A stretch of 64,000 nt of DNA from Primulina eburnea (lineage: Eukaryota; Streptophyta; Magnoliopsida; Lamiales; Gesneriaceae). The notes below the pieces were generated by a model. That model searched no databases, was not told the DNA's origin, and was given only the letters and a program-made list of their open reading frames with translations. Location: positions 496,001 to 560,000 of the forward strand of contig NW_027331355.1 in the NCBI RefSeq assembly GCF_022965805.1, written 5' to 3'. Positions 22,871-34,719 of the stretch are shown here, piece by piece. Both the position numbers and the translations under genes were made by a program. Within the stretch, counting starts at the first letter, position 1; each line of letters opens with the position of its first letter.

Positions 22871-22884
22871 AGCGCTCCGCGAGC
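22861..22884. repeat. GC-rich stem-loop
   Basis: GCTCGCGGAG and CTCCGCGAGC pair perfectly (10 bp) around a four-base loop in otherwise AT-rich spacer. It is not followed by a T-run and no adjacent gene is seen. Confidence 0.6.
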
Positions 22885-23105
22885 GCTCTTGAAAAGGAAG
22901 AGAACGGCTTAATTGCACGATGGTGGGGAATTATTGGCCAAAGTCAAAGACGCACATAGAAGGACGAGTGAGTTTTTATATTGGCTTCCCTTTTTCTATA
23001 TTGTTGACCCATTTAATGAAATTTGAATAAATTGAATCATTCCATGTTCTAACTATATATTTTTTCCATTATTGGGGGGCCACTCACGACATTCTTCTAT
23101 AGTTT

Positions 23106-23287
23106 GAGTAGGTCTCATGTGAGATCGTCTCACGGATCACAATGCGTGAGACGGGTCAACCCTACCTATATTCAAAATAAAAAGTAATGCTCTAAGCATA
23201 AAAAGTAATACTTTTTCATGGATTATCCAAATAAAAATCCGTCTCACAAAATACGACTCGTGAGACCGTCTCACACAAATTTTTGCC
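23106..23287 (+). mobile_element. MITE-like repeat, copy 1
   Basis: A ~180-bp repeat bounded by GTGAGA..GTCTCAC palindromes: GAGTAGGTCTC near the start and GTGAGACCGTCTCACAC near the end. Similar to 24102-24229 on the other strand, sharing an A/T-rich core with 'aataaaaagtaat' and 'tttttcatggatta'. I recall such repeats as common in asterid genomes. No coding capacity. Confidence 0.65.
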
Positions 23288-24101
23288 ACGTAGTTTAGGC
23301 AATCCGAATGATTTCATTACATTATTTTATTGTCCAATGACCTTTTTCTTTCTTTATCTTATTACCTTACAATAGTCGAACATCGGGTTTTCTAATTTGC
23401 GCCATAAATTTTCTTCCGTTCGATTTACACTTGACTGTTCATTGAAGGCATTGCTTGATACGAGAGACAGAATTTTGTGGTCAAAAGAATTTTACCTTCT
23501 GCATCTGCATAAATATTTTATTTAATTGGAATTTATTACAAAATCTTTTTCTGACATCATCATTCTAAAATATTTGCTTATACGACAACAAGTGCAGTTT
23601 GAGCACGTATAAGAAATCAGACTATTGATTTCAAATTTATTGCTTCTTCCCCACTGTTTCCTGTTATATGCAAAAATATAATTTATTATTGACAAATATT
23701 TTTCCTATATTTACAAAAGTATTGGCCTTATTTTCCTCGTCACAGATCTTGGTAATCAAAAGAGAAAAATGTGTGAGAGTTTGTCATTTTATTTTCAACA
23801 AGTAATTGATTATTACATCAATTACTTCAAATTAATCTAAATTTAACGAAGGGACCAAAACGGAAATCACTAGAATTTTGTCCTAATAAAAGATTAGGAA
23901 TCCATCATAACACGTCAACTCATTAATACTTGATAACAACGTTTGGAGTTGCAATGCTATTCAATTTGTTCTCATAGCGTGGAGTCAAAATAAAGCAGCT
24001 ATGACAACTCCTGTCACCATGATCACGATCGACGACGATAATTTTAATTGCAGATGAATCAAAACCAAATCACTTGGTTTCAAAAGAAAAAACGAGTTAT
24101 A
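23288..24101. other. Intergenic spacer
   Basis: AT-rich sequence without a credible ORF, repeat or RNA gene that I could recognise. Confidence 0.5.
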
Positions 24102-24229
24102 TTTTGTGAGACGTATATCTCATTTTAGTAATCCATGAAAAAATATTATTTTTTATTGTGAATATCGGTATGATTGTCTCATCTCACAGATAAAAATTCG
24201 TGAGACCATCTCACAAGAGACCTACTCGA
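24102..24229 (-). mobile_element. MITE-like repeat, copy 2 (shorter)
   Basis: Inverted relative to the copy at 23106. It retains the GAGTAGGTCTC end and the first GTGAGAC palindrome but lacks the distal palindrome, so it is truncated. Sequence divergence shows the two copies are independent insertions. Confidence 0.6.
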
Positions 24230-24551
24230 ACTTCAAATTAGTGATTTGAAAACTGATTATTATCATTACTTTTTATATGAGAGAGAGACTTAGTTATAAT
24301 TTTTTCAAATTTGAAACATGGTTGCAAATTTGAGATATATGTGTCAGCTCGACTATAAACTATTGGCACTTAATGTAAATCTTGGGTTTCGATTTTAAAA
24401 CAGAAACAGAAAATTAATTTCAAAATTCATATGATTGAGAGATACCTCCGACTTTTATTCTCGCCCTTGGACCAAATGGTGATAGGGTGGAGCCACAAGA
24501 CAAGACACACTTCAAATGCCTTACCCGTTCGCCTTTATAATTTAATATTTT

Positions 24552-24553
<2 letters not shown>

Positions 24554-24615
<62 letters not shown>
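24554..24615. repeat. (AT)n microsatellite
   Basis: About 60 bp of uninterrupted AT dinucleotides. A small ORF that crosses it is an artefact. The following 400 bp up to the host gene show no other feature. Confidence 0.95.
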
Positions 24616-24618
<3 letters not shown>

Positions 24619-25017
24619 CACGACCTTCAAGCTGAGCACAAATTATAATTTTGAGCATCCACATGTAATTAGTCGTGCATTAAAGTTATTACTAACCAAT
24701 TCTATAACAACTTAAGGTTATTATTTCATCAATTGTATACTAATAAACTCTTATAACAATTTAGATTAATCGTTTTACGTCCAAAGCCGGATCTGTATTT
24801 GCACCATCCATGTTATATAACAAGGAGTTATGATAGAAAAAGAGGCAAGAGAAGATTGCAAATAAAAGATTTCTATAACAGGAACTTCTCTGATACATCA
24901 ACAGCAATTAATCTCTCTTCTTTTGGTTTTCTGGGCTGGGGCAACTTAATCTTCAGAATCTGACTAAAGAGTAGAAAATACTCAAAAAAAAAAAAAATAG
25001 AAAAAAAGAAGACAGAA

Positions 25018-26104
25018 TCAGCTTGCAGATTCAGAGATGCTCTTTAATGATGGTCGCCATGTTCTGTTTTTTGATGCAGCATTTACAGATGTGCTGTTTC
25101 TTGATTTTTGCCTGCCATGCTTCACCTGTTAAAAAAACCAAAAAAACAGACACATTACTTAGAAATAAAATAGGATCATTTCAGTTGGGACAAATAAGCA
25201 TTGGAAATATGAGTTGTTCATGTATTTCTTGTGTTTCAAAAAATAAATGATATTTCAAAAATTATTCAGAATGTGATAACTCTTAGCAAAAGGGTTGTGA
25301 AAAAAATTAAATTTACACATTAAACAATAGTTTTGACTTAAACTAATCCCAGATCAATTATTTAGCAGCAGAAAGACTTAATGGAAGGTTTCAAGATCTC
25401 TAGATCTAAATCCAACCACAAATTAGCACAAGAGGAATAAAGGTAAAATATTCTCAATTATTATTATTATTATTATTATTATTATCGTAAATATGTAACA
25501 TATCGCATCTTAAAAGTACAATTATTTAATTAATCAATCTCCAAACTTTATAATAAATTATTAAAAAGAAAATAAAGAAAAGAATAACCTGCTTCGTTTT
25601 CTCCACATCAGTTCTCCGAACAACTGCATCAAAATCAGAACTCTGCTTCCCGGTTATCTTCTGCTGATCTTGTTTCATCTTCGCCCCCAGCCCCTTCACC
25701 ACCTCTGCCAAAAGATCACAAAAAAAGTCATCAAAAAAACTCGGAAACCAAGAAAATATACACGAATCTTCGGAAAAATGAAAGAGACCTTGGGCAGTGA
25801 CGAGGCGGTAAACATGACCGAGAACCAGAGTATCCGTCGGCCGCAGGAGCTTAATCCGCGTGACACGAAGTGGGACGTTGCTGTTGCTCACCCTACTCGA
25901 GTAGTATTTTTCAGCGGATGGAGCCAGTGAACCGGCGGCGGCGGCGGAGGAATACAGGGTGGTGGTGAGGAGGAGAGCGACGTAATGGCCAGGATTCATC
26001 TTCATGACTTCGCCGACCGTAGGAGGCTTGAAGAGGTGATCGACTCTACCGGATGGGTGCTGGATTACGAGGCTGGCATTATCTATGGCTTGGCAGTTTC
26101 CCAT
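25018..26104 (-). CDS. PADRE (DUF4228) domain protein, three exons
   Basis: This is the only clear host gene. I assemble three exons: 26104-25789, 25704-25589 and 25125-25018. The introns are 84 and 463 bp, with GT-AG borders and intact phase, giving 179 residues. The N-terminus MGNCQA is a good N-myristoylation site with a nearby cysteine, so membrane attachment is likely. Residues 10-105 (LVIQHPSGRVDHL, VGEVMKMNPGHYVALL, LRVTRIKLLRPTDTLVLGHVYRLVTAQ) and the C-terminal RTWRPSLKSISE are hallmarks of the plant PADRE/DUF4228 family, many of which respond to pathogens and stress. The biochemical role is unknown. Length and exon pattern fit the family, and no disabling change is seen. The ORF extends upstream to an ATG at 26194, but MGNCQA is the family start. 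Confidence 0.92.
25457..25485. repeat. (ATT)n microsatellite in intron 2
   Basis: About nine ATT units lie inside the second intron of the PADRE gene. Confidence 0.9.
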
Positions 26105-26171
26105 CTGAAGAAGATGAAGCCGAAGGAGAAAGAATAGGAAGGATTTTGTTTGGAGGGATGTGGTGTGGAAT

Positions 26172-26183
26172 AATAGATATAGG
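26172..26183 (-). promoter_or_regulatory. Possible TATA box of the PADRE gene
   Basis: On the minus strand CTATATCTATTA lies about 70 bp upstream of the start codon. Spacing is plausible for a short 5' leader, but the motif is weak and no transcription start is known. Confidence 0.3.
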
Positions 26184-27159
26184 TCCACACCCAATGGTGT
26201 CAGCTATTCCTCGGTATGATGTCACACCTCTGAACACTTGTAGCATCTTACTCTGGTCCACAGACACCAGACAGAGAGAAAATTATATACATACCCACGC
26301 GTAAAATTAGTTGATCTATTAATAAATAAAGTAAAAAATAATACTTTTTATCGCTCGGAGGATCATATCTCATAAAAATAATTTGTGAAACCAAAAAATT
26401 GTTAATTATGTGTGTATATGTGTTGAAAGAATATAATATTATTGGGTATAATAATAGTTATTATCATTATATTTTGTAACGTAATATGCTTAAATATTTA
26501 AATTACATAAATATCGTTTGTTGTAAGTTTTTGTAAAATGACAAATGGTATTTTACAAATATATAGTAAAAATAGAATTAAAATTTCATTTTTTGTTATT
26601 ATATAATTTAAAATATTTAAATTAAAACATTATAGTCAACTGTAATTTTTTGTAAGACGATAGATGTTTGATTCTACGAATATAATGTTTAAATAGGTGA
26701 AATGCAAGATTTTATTGGTGGTGTTTTAATTTTGAAGAAATTAAAATAGTGTTTTTACTTAAAAAAAAAAATTTGGGGGGTCATTCATAAATCCATGTGA
26801 AGTTAGATCGATGTTAATGTATGCCATTTGGTTTGGATTTAATATTCTGAATAAATATCAAAAAAATTATTTACAAAAAACATATATCAAAAGATATGAA
26901 AAGAAGAGTTTTATTAAAAAAATAAACTCTTTAAATAATAATATTATATCTAGAGTTTTTATCATAAATATATGGTATCGAAAAGAAAAACTCTATAATT
27001 TAATAAACACAATATTATCTCGAGGAAAACATAATTAAGGAATAAAATATATTTCTTTCAATCTCTAGATTTTTCTCTTTATGGACGAACACATAATCAG
27101 CAGAACTCCAATGAGTTAGCACGCAACTCACAATTTATCTCCCTCTACATTCGGAAACA
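26184..27159. other. AT-rich spacer with a dispersed repeat
   Basis: No gene is seen. Bases about 26870-27020 resemble 45910-46070 (shared 'gttttatta', 'tatctagagtt', 'tatcataaatat', 'aactctataatttaataaa'). That second site lies in the putative 5' LTR of the SIRE-like element, so this may be a related LTR fragment. A 75-codon ORF over this repeat is not credible. Confidence 0.5.
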
Positions 27160-28138
27160 TATCAATGAACCATTGAGGGCCACACAAGTACTAGTGTGTT
27201 GAACGACTTATAAATGAGTTTATAAGTGTAAGGAAAAATAGAAGTATGACTTCTATGAGAGAAATGTAAATTTAAATTTATGGAAGTGTTCCTAAATTAA
27301 ATGTTGGCAAATTGAATAATGTATTTGAAAATTGTGATTTTCATAAACATTATTATGGACTAAATTAAATTAATTCAAGTGTTGAATTAATTAAACACTA
27401 GTGGACCTAGTAGAGTCCAAATAATTAAATTAATTCAAGTGTTGAATTAATTAAATTATATTGAGTCTTGTAGAGCTCAATTTAAATAAATTATTTAACT
27501 AGTGGACTTGAGTAAATTCAAGTAATGTTTAATTAGTCTCAAATATGTTTGAGATAATTAAATTTAGTCCATGGTTTTTAATTTGTTAAAAACCATATAA
27601 TATGCATGCATGGGAGGTGAAAGGTTGGGAGACTACTTTTTGAGTTTTCAAGGCATGGCATGCAAAAAGTGATTTCTACTTTTTCCACTACCAAGACTAG
27701 TCTTCCCACTTCCCTCCACAACCCTCATGGCCGAATTCCTCTCAACAATTCTCTCAAAAATTTTCTCTCTTTTCTTCTTCAATTGTTGAGGAGAAAAACA
27801 CTCACTTCTCAAAGAAAAATGCCATACATTTTCTAGTGCAAGTGTAAGGTGGATCTTTTAAGTTTGGTGGTGGGCTTGATTGTGAAGGAAGGACTCAAGA
27901 ACAAGGAGAGCTTGTAGATTTGTCTTGCCTTTGAAGAGCCAAGTTGTTTACAACTTGGTTGGAGCCATTACATCAATCTTTGAGATTGATAGGTAAATTT
28001 CTCAACACACTATGAATGTCATTTTGTGTTTTATTGTATTTGTTGCACAAAATTATGGGGTGACCGAAATTTTAGCATGAAAAATAAAAATTTTTGACTT
28101 CCGTTGCGCTTCCGGTCAACGTAACCGATCCCCTTTCA
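27160..28138 (+). repeat. Copia-B 5' LTR, 5'-truncated
   Basis: It matches the distal half of the Copia-A LTR, beginning at TATCAATGAACC and ending CTTTCA two bases before the primer site. A small internal deletion near 27192 has removed about 35 bp relative to the 3' LTR. Confidence 0.85.
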
Positions 28139-29988
28139 AGTGGTATCCGAGCTATGGTTACGATTTTGTGTAGCAAATACAAGATATTATATTGAGATCG
28201 ATTTCTAACCGCATGAGTGTAAATTTTTGCAACCAAAACCGAGGCATTTTGCGGGGTGTTTCGGGCAGCATGTTGCTGCCCGTTTCGGGCAGCTCAGGCT
28301 GCCCGAGGGGCTGCCCATTTCGGGCAGCTAGGGCAGCCCGAGGGGCTGCCCGAACAGCCCCAATTTTAAAAATAAAAAAAAAAATTTTTGTTGCCGGAAT
28401 CCGACGACGGAGCTCCGGCGACGGTGATGACGGCTAATGTTTCCAAAAGTGTTTTGGATTATCAAAGTGTCATGGGCCTTGAGTTGTTGGGCCATTGGAT
28501 GGCTAACATATTTGTGAATTTTAAATGGGCCAAAATGTTTTTGGTGAAAAATAAGTTTTTGGGCCCTTAAGTTTAAAATTACAAAAGTTGCAAATTTATC
28601 TCATAAAATAAATAATTGAAGTTGGACTTTAATTATTTATAGTAAATTGTGATTTATAAGAAATTCGGTTATAAATAAATTAATTGGAAAGTAGACAAAT
28701 GTGTTTGTATACTTTGTTAATTTAGTTTATAATCGTGGCGGTTAGTGATTGGATCAAGATATATAATATTGGATCAATTAATTATTGTGATAATTAATTG
28801 ATGTTGTATGATATGTGATATTATGCATGAAGGATGATCAAAAGCCCAAGCCCAATTTGCTAGGTGTATGCTAGGATATTTTGTGTTGAATGATTGTAAT
28901 AATTATCAATTTATAAAGTGGGCTTGGTTTATGGCCCGTTTGCCATGGATATTTATTTGTAAATATTAGTATAGTGGATGTATCCCTATTTGCCATGGAT
29001 GTATCCCTATTTGCCATGGATATTTATTTGTAAATATTAGTATAGTGGATGATCAAGATTGGAAGATGGTGGCCATGATGATTATGAAGATCGAAGACAT
29101 GTAAATATTGGAAGCTAATGTAATAGTTGCATTGCATCCCGTGCATTTACCCTAGGATTGGACCTAGGCCCGTGTTTAGCTCACACGGTCCGTTAGTATT
29201 GGGGCGATTGATCATCCTTGTTTGTTTACTGTTTATAATATATGCATGATATGTTATAAATAATGAGTATGTGCGTTATTATTATGATAATAACAAAGTT
29301 GCATGAATCCGGCAAACATACGATCAAACATGGCGAGCTTTTAAATAAAATTAATGATGAGAACTTTCAAAATTAAAAACCCTCATTTTGAATAAGATTC
29401 AAAATTAATATCAAGCCCGAAAAGGAGAATTATAAATTTGTTTATAATTTCCATGTCTTCCATCGACAATGGGTGCATGATGAACGCTACCCGTACTCGG
29501 GGCTCGGCTCATATTATTGGGGGAGCTTTGGGTGCCGGAAAGCTATGACATCCATTGACATGGTGATGTGAACTACGTGGAACTCCCATGATTTCGGCTC
29601 ATATTATTGGGGGAACTCATGGCGACCGTCTATTAAGGTTCAACATCGATGGGTAAGGCTTGACACGTGAAGATGAACGACGTCATATTATTGGGTCCTA
29701 ATCAAACGTGAGACAAAAGTTTACGTAGAGGGTTGCATTGTGATGCAATTGGAAACTACCTTTTAGGAATTGTGATTGGCTGATATTATTCGGGATCATA
29801 ATTAGCTAATTGGACCTTACGTACCTACTGAGGAAAGGAGCTTCCCGTTTTCACTAGAGGGTAGTGAAAGATGTCAAAACAGTGGGAGCGAATATTTATG
29901 AAGTAAAAGTCCAAACTTCATATCTTACTAAATATTTTAAAATAGTCATCAACATTTATCTGTTTTTACTTTTCAGTACAAATTGACA
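28139..29988 (+). other. Copia-B leader with primer site and GC-rich palindromes
   Basis: The primer site TGGTATCCGAGC is at 28141-28152. Between about 28255 and 28355 lies an expanded run of CGGGCAG/CTGCCCG palindromes, longer than in Copia-A. The rest aligns with the Copia-A leader and carries no ORF of note. Confidence 0.75.
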
Positions 29989-30849
29989 ATGTCTTCGATT
30001 CGCAATCCGATATCTGTAATACTCGACAAACACATATTAACTGGACCTAATTACCTCACTTGGCTAAGAAACCTGAAAATCGTCTTGAATTCGGAAAGGG
30101 TAGCATATACACTGACTGAGTCGCCCCCTGTTGAGGCTCCGACTGACTGCAATCCTGAGGAATTGCAGGCTTACAAGGAATGGTGTGACCATGACTTGAT
30201 AGCCAGGTGTTATATGCTGACTTCTATGAATGATGAGCTGCAGAGGCGTTTTGAGGGTGCAAAGAATGCTGCTGACATTCATTTGCACCTCAAGGAGCTC
30301 TTTGGTGAGCAGACTCGGCCTCTTAGACATGCTACCGTCAAGGAGCTGATCACTTTGCGCATGCGAGATGGGGCCTCGCTCCATGAGCATGGCCTAAAGA
30401 TGATCGGGCTCGTGGACAAGCTCGTTGGCATGGATCTGATCTTGCCTTCGGAGTTGATCACCGACGTGTTGCTCTTATCGCTGCCTAGCTCATTTGATCC
30501 TTTTGTGGTGAACTTCAACATAAACAAGCTAGAGCCGACCATTGAGGAGTTGGTGAATATGCTTGTTACGTTTGAATCAACCATCAAGAAAGAGAAGTTG
30601 GTTCTTTATGTGGGTTCTTCATCTGGTACGAAGATTGATCCACATGGGAAGGGAAAGAAGTGTTCTTTCCAACGTCCCAAGAAGAACGTGCCCTTGATGA
30701 GGCAATCTCCGAATCCTGTTGAGGCAGCCAGACCAGTTAAGGCTGACAAGACTGCTGATGTATGTCATCACTGCAAGAAGCCTGGACATTGGAGGCGTAA
30801 CTGCAGGGAATATCTTGCCCAGAAGAGTTCTGGAAACGGTATGTTCTAA
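29989..30849 (+). pseudogene. gag: Copia-B gag
   Basis: ATG at 29989 gives the same MSSIRNP start as Copia-A. The gag domain (TGPNYLTWLRNLKIVLN) is followed by an intact zinc knuckle CHHCKKPGHWRRNC. The frame stops at TAA 30847-30849, where Copia-A has TAT and runs on into protease. Gag itself looks complete; the polyprotein is not. Confidence 0.85.
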
Positions 30850-33228
30850 ATTGAAGTAAACATTTCAATTAACTCTACTTCTTGGGTATTGGATACCGGA
30901 TGTGGATCACATCTCTGTAATGTGTTGCAGGTGATGGGAAGAAGTAGGAGACTAAGGGAAGGTGAGACCTTCTTGAGGATAGGCAATGGAGCAAGAGTTG
31001 CTGCCAAGACCTTAAGAAATGTTTACTTATTGTTGAACAATGATTTTAAGTTAATTTTTTAAGAGATGTTTTGTTTGTGCCTTTTTGGTGAAAAAACATT
31101 GTTTCCATTTCTATTGTGATAAAGATGGATATTCTTGTCTATTTAGCAAAGGTGTTTGCAACATTTACAAGAATGAATGTTTAATTGGTACTTGAGAACT
31201 TGAAAACGATCTCTATAACTTAAAATTAAAAGATATTCCATTAAATGTCCATTCAAAGACAGACACCATATGAGATATGGATGGGTAAGCCTCCCAAATA
31301 TTCTTATCTTAGAATATGGGGGTGCCCTGCTTATGAAGTAGGTAGTGGGAGATAAATTAGATAGTCGATCCATTTTATGTTACTAGGTGGGATATCCAAG
31401 GAATTCAGTTGGATATCATTTCTATCATCCCCAAGAAACATAGGTGTTTGTTTCTAGGAATGCAACTTTTTTGGAAGAGGAATTTCTATTGGATAGAAAA
31501 AGGAAGATAATAGAACTCGAAGAGGTTCGAGAGACACCCACAATTATAGAACCCACACCTGAAGATCCAAGAGAGGATATACAAACTCTAGAAGATCCGA
31601 GAAAGTCTCGAGACCACCTATGAGGTATGGTCAGCTTCTTGAAGAGGGCCATGATGAGCCTAACCATGGATGTGTTCCAATGATCTTCAAGGAAGCGTTA
31701 TCTGATGTCGATTCATCCAAATGGCTTGAAGCTATGGAATCTGAGATGAATTCCATGCATTCGAACCAAGTGTGGGATCTTATAGATCCACCTGAGGGAA
31801 CGGTTCCCATAGGGACTTGGGGCGGATGGGAAGGTATTGACCTTCAAGACACGATTGGTGGCAAAAGGATGTATTCAAAGACAAGGAGTTAACTTTGAGG
31901 AAACCTTTCCCCCAGTTGCAATGTTCAAGTCTATAAGGATATTGTTAGCCATAACTGCATGGTATGACTATGAGATATGGCAGATGGATGTTAAGACAGC
32001 CTTTCTTAATGGAGATATTAAGGAAGAGATTTACATGTCTCAACCCGAAGGGTTTACATCTGTCGGAAGTGAGCATATGGTATGCAAACTTCAAAGATCT
32101 ATTTATGGTCTAAAACAGGCATCTAGGAGTTGGAACCTCAGATTCGATAGTACAATCAAAAGGTTTGGTTTTGATAAGAATCCTGAGGAACCCTGTGTGT
32201 ATAAGAAGGTCAGTGGGAGTGTTGTGACATTCCTGGTGTTTTATGTTGATGACATTCTAATCATTGGGAATGATGTAGGAATGTTGCAATCAACTAAAAT
32301 ATGGTTAGCAAGTGAGTTCTCGATATAGGACTTGGGTGAAGCATCTTTTGTATTGGGAATATAGATCTATAGAGATAGATCAAGAAAATTGCTTGCTTTC
32401 ACCCAGTTCACATACATTGATACCATCGTGAAGCGGTTCTCGATGGATGAGTCCAAGAGAGGACATATACCAATGTGTCATGGCGTGTCCCTATCCAAGT
32501 CTATGTCTCCCAAGACTGATGCAGAGATAGCGGCGATGACAAGCATTCCTTATGCATCTGCGATTGGTAGCATCATGTATGAGATGATATCTACACGTCC
32601 TGACGTGGTTTTCGCACTAAGTATAGTGAGTAGATATCAATCGAACCCTGGTCTTCCACACTGGAAATCCGTGAAAGACAAGCTCAAGTAGTTGAGAAGG
32701 ACCAATAAATTGTTCTTGGTCTATGGGGTGGAGAACTGAAATTGGAAGGCTATACCGACTCTAGCTTCCAAAGCGATATCGATGACTCGAAGTCAACCTC
32801 TGCGTTTGTATTCATGATCAATGGTGCTGCTGTCTCTTGGAAAAGTTTCAAGCAAGACAATACTTCGGATTCCAGCACAGAGGCCGAATACATTGCTGCA
32901 TCAGATGCAGCAAGAGAGGCTGTTTGGATAAGGAATTTCGTCTAAGAGTTGGACGTCATTCCTAATGGAGTTGCTCCTATCCCGGTGTTGTGTGACAACA
33001 CGAGAGCTTTAGCTCAAGCAAATGAGCCAAGGTCTCATCAGAAGTCCAAACATGTATTGAGTAAGTACCACATCCTCGGAGAGATTGTGGAAAGAGGAAG
33101 AAGTGTCTTTTGACATAGTCGGCTTCGCATATATTGTTGTTGATCCACTAGCTAAGCCTTTACCTGGACCATTATTCGAAATGCATCGCGAATCAATGGG
33201 TTTGAAGCATATGGGTAGTTGGCTCTAG
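30850..33228 (+). pseudogene. pol: Copia-B protease to RNase H remnants
   Basis: The protease DTGCGSHLC follows at once after the stop. At about 31247 the sequence jumps from the pre-integrase region to the integrase C-terminal part (TPYEIWMG-like); relative to Copia-A roughly 0.65 kb, including the integrase core, is missing. A ~22-bp deletion near 31812 shifts the RT frame. RT (QMDVKTAFLNGD, FYVDDILII) is readable at 31837-32328, and RNase H pieces at 32389-33228 contain several stops. Confidence 0.85.
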
Positions 33229-33242
33229 TGCAAGTGGGAGAT

Positions 33243-34585
33243 TGTTAGAGTAGGTGCCCGTCGAGCCAAGTGTTGGCCGAGTGTTCACAATGAAACTCTA
33301 TGTATAAGCAATCTTTATTTTAATAATATTTGAAATTATTATTTTGGCAAATCTTTATCTGTATACCCATGCTAGTTGCATAGATAAAGACATTGAATAT
33401 ACAAATAGTAGAAAGAATATGAGATGCTCATATGATGAGTATCATGAAACTCATATTTGGAATACTGTATATTCTAAACAGTTCCTAGTCGATTCAGCCG
33501 CCGCTAAGAAGGATATAGGTCGCTAGAGTTTGAGACTAGTATCTGCGATGTGAGTACCATGTTTCATTGGTAGGGGACATTGTGATGTCCGAGCATGCAG
33601 ATAGGTGCTCCTGGTAGAGTGCACTGAACAACCCTCCATAAAAGGACTTTCCAAGTGGTTCCCACTTATCGAGTGGAAACGTCCTAGTTTATGGTTGTAC
33701 ACCATTAGTCCTTATGACCCGGGACAACATTGAGACTCTATGTGCTAGAATTACACTTTGACTTGTTTACCGACTCTCAAGGGGTCATCAAGTGGCAAGG
33801 TTGGGTGTTCTGTCGAAACACATAGGAGTCGATGCATTGTAGTCGGGGATTCACCGCTTACCTACGGGTATGGATATCCTATGTGTTTTCATGTATATGT
33901 AGTTTGAAATCTCTGATCAGAGTATGGTGGTAATTATGAAAGAGGTTTCATATATTACACCATCGATGCAACTACGACATGACACATAGTATCGATTCAT
34001 TGACAACTCTCGATATACCAATGGTTGTCGAATCGGTCGGGATATATGAGTTGAAGGGACCGTACTGTACGCTAACCATAATTGAATGGTTCTTGCAGGC
34101 ACTATCATTTGATACCTAGGGAATCATGTAAGCGATGCTGCTAGGCGTTTAACATGATTGGTTGGGTACTATCAGACTTGAGTTCTGACGTTCTTGTTAT
34201 CAAGGAGTTGATAAGTAAGAATGGAGCAATTGGGGTATGCTCGTATAAGGACATGTTTAGTCCGAATCACATGGAGATGTGAACCCACGGCTAGTTGTAT
34301 CAATGAACCATTGAGGGCCACACAAGTACTAGCTTTCTAGATCCCGTTGAGAAGTAAAAATAGTTCAATGTGTTGAACGGCTTATAAAGGAGTTTATAAG
34401 CGTAAGGAAAATTAGAAGTATGACTTCTATAAAGGAGAAACTAGTTCAATGTGTTGAACGACTTATAAATGAGTTTATAAGTGTAAGGAAAAATAGAAGT
34501 ATGACTTCTATGAGAGAAATGTAAATTTTAATTTATGGAAGTGTTCCTGTATTAAATGTTGGCCAATTGAATAATGTATTTGAAA
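33243..34585 (+). repeat. Copia-B 3' LTR, 3'-truncated
   Basis: Starts TGTTAGAG right after the polypurine tract (33231-33242) and follows the Copia-A LTR until GTATTTGAAA. A short internal duplication is seen near 34370-34480. Bases 34583-34601 are the reverse complement of 33313-33331 in the same LTR. Beyond that lies the SIRE-like element. Confidence 0.85.
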
Positions 34586-34719
34586 TATTATTAAAATAAA
34601 GAAGAAGAAAAATTTATTTAATAAAACAACCATTTATTCAATAATAAAATACTAATGACACTATCAACATTAACTAGATAGAGTAATAAAAAATAATAAA
34701 AACCATCTAGACCAACTAC

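Larger units (their letters stand above)
27160..34585 (+). mobile_element. Copia-B: decayed sister of Copia-A
   Basis: Plus-strand element of the same family as Copia-A: shared LTR, primer site (28141-28152), leader, gag start, RT and polypurine tract. Its 5' LTR lacks about the first 1050 bp and its 3' LTR lacks about the last 700 bp. The coding region has many stops, and most of integrase is deleted. It cannot be autonomous. Confidence 0.9.

Noticed and set aside
24431..24715. 94-codon ORF crossing the (AT)n tract
   Set aside because: Its Ile-Tyr run is translation of the microsatellite.
26330..26400. Possible third copy of the GTGAGAC MITE upstream of the host gene
   Set aside because: Only short blocks ('taatactttttatcg', 'atctcataaaaataatttgtgaaacc') resemble it; too diverged to support.
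26811..27038. 75-codon lysine/asparagine-rich ORF
   Set aside because: It lies in an AT-rich dispersed repeat and has no motif; composition alone explains the open frame.
28192..28570. Two short ORFs in the Copia-B leader
   Set aside because: They read through GC-rich palindromes in an untranslated leader and are not preserved in Copia-A.
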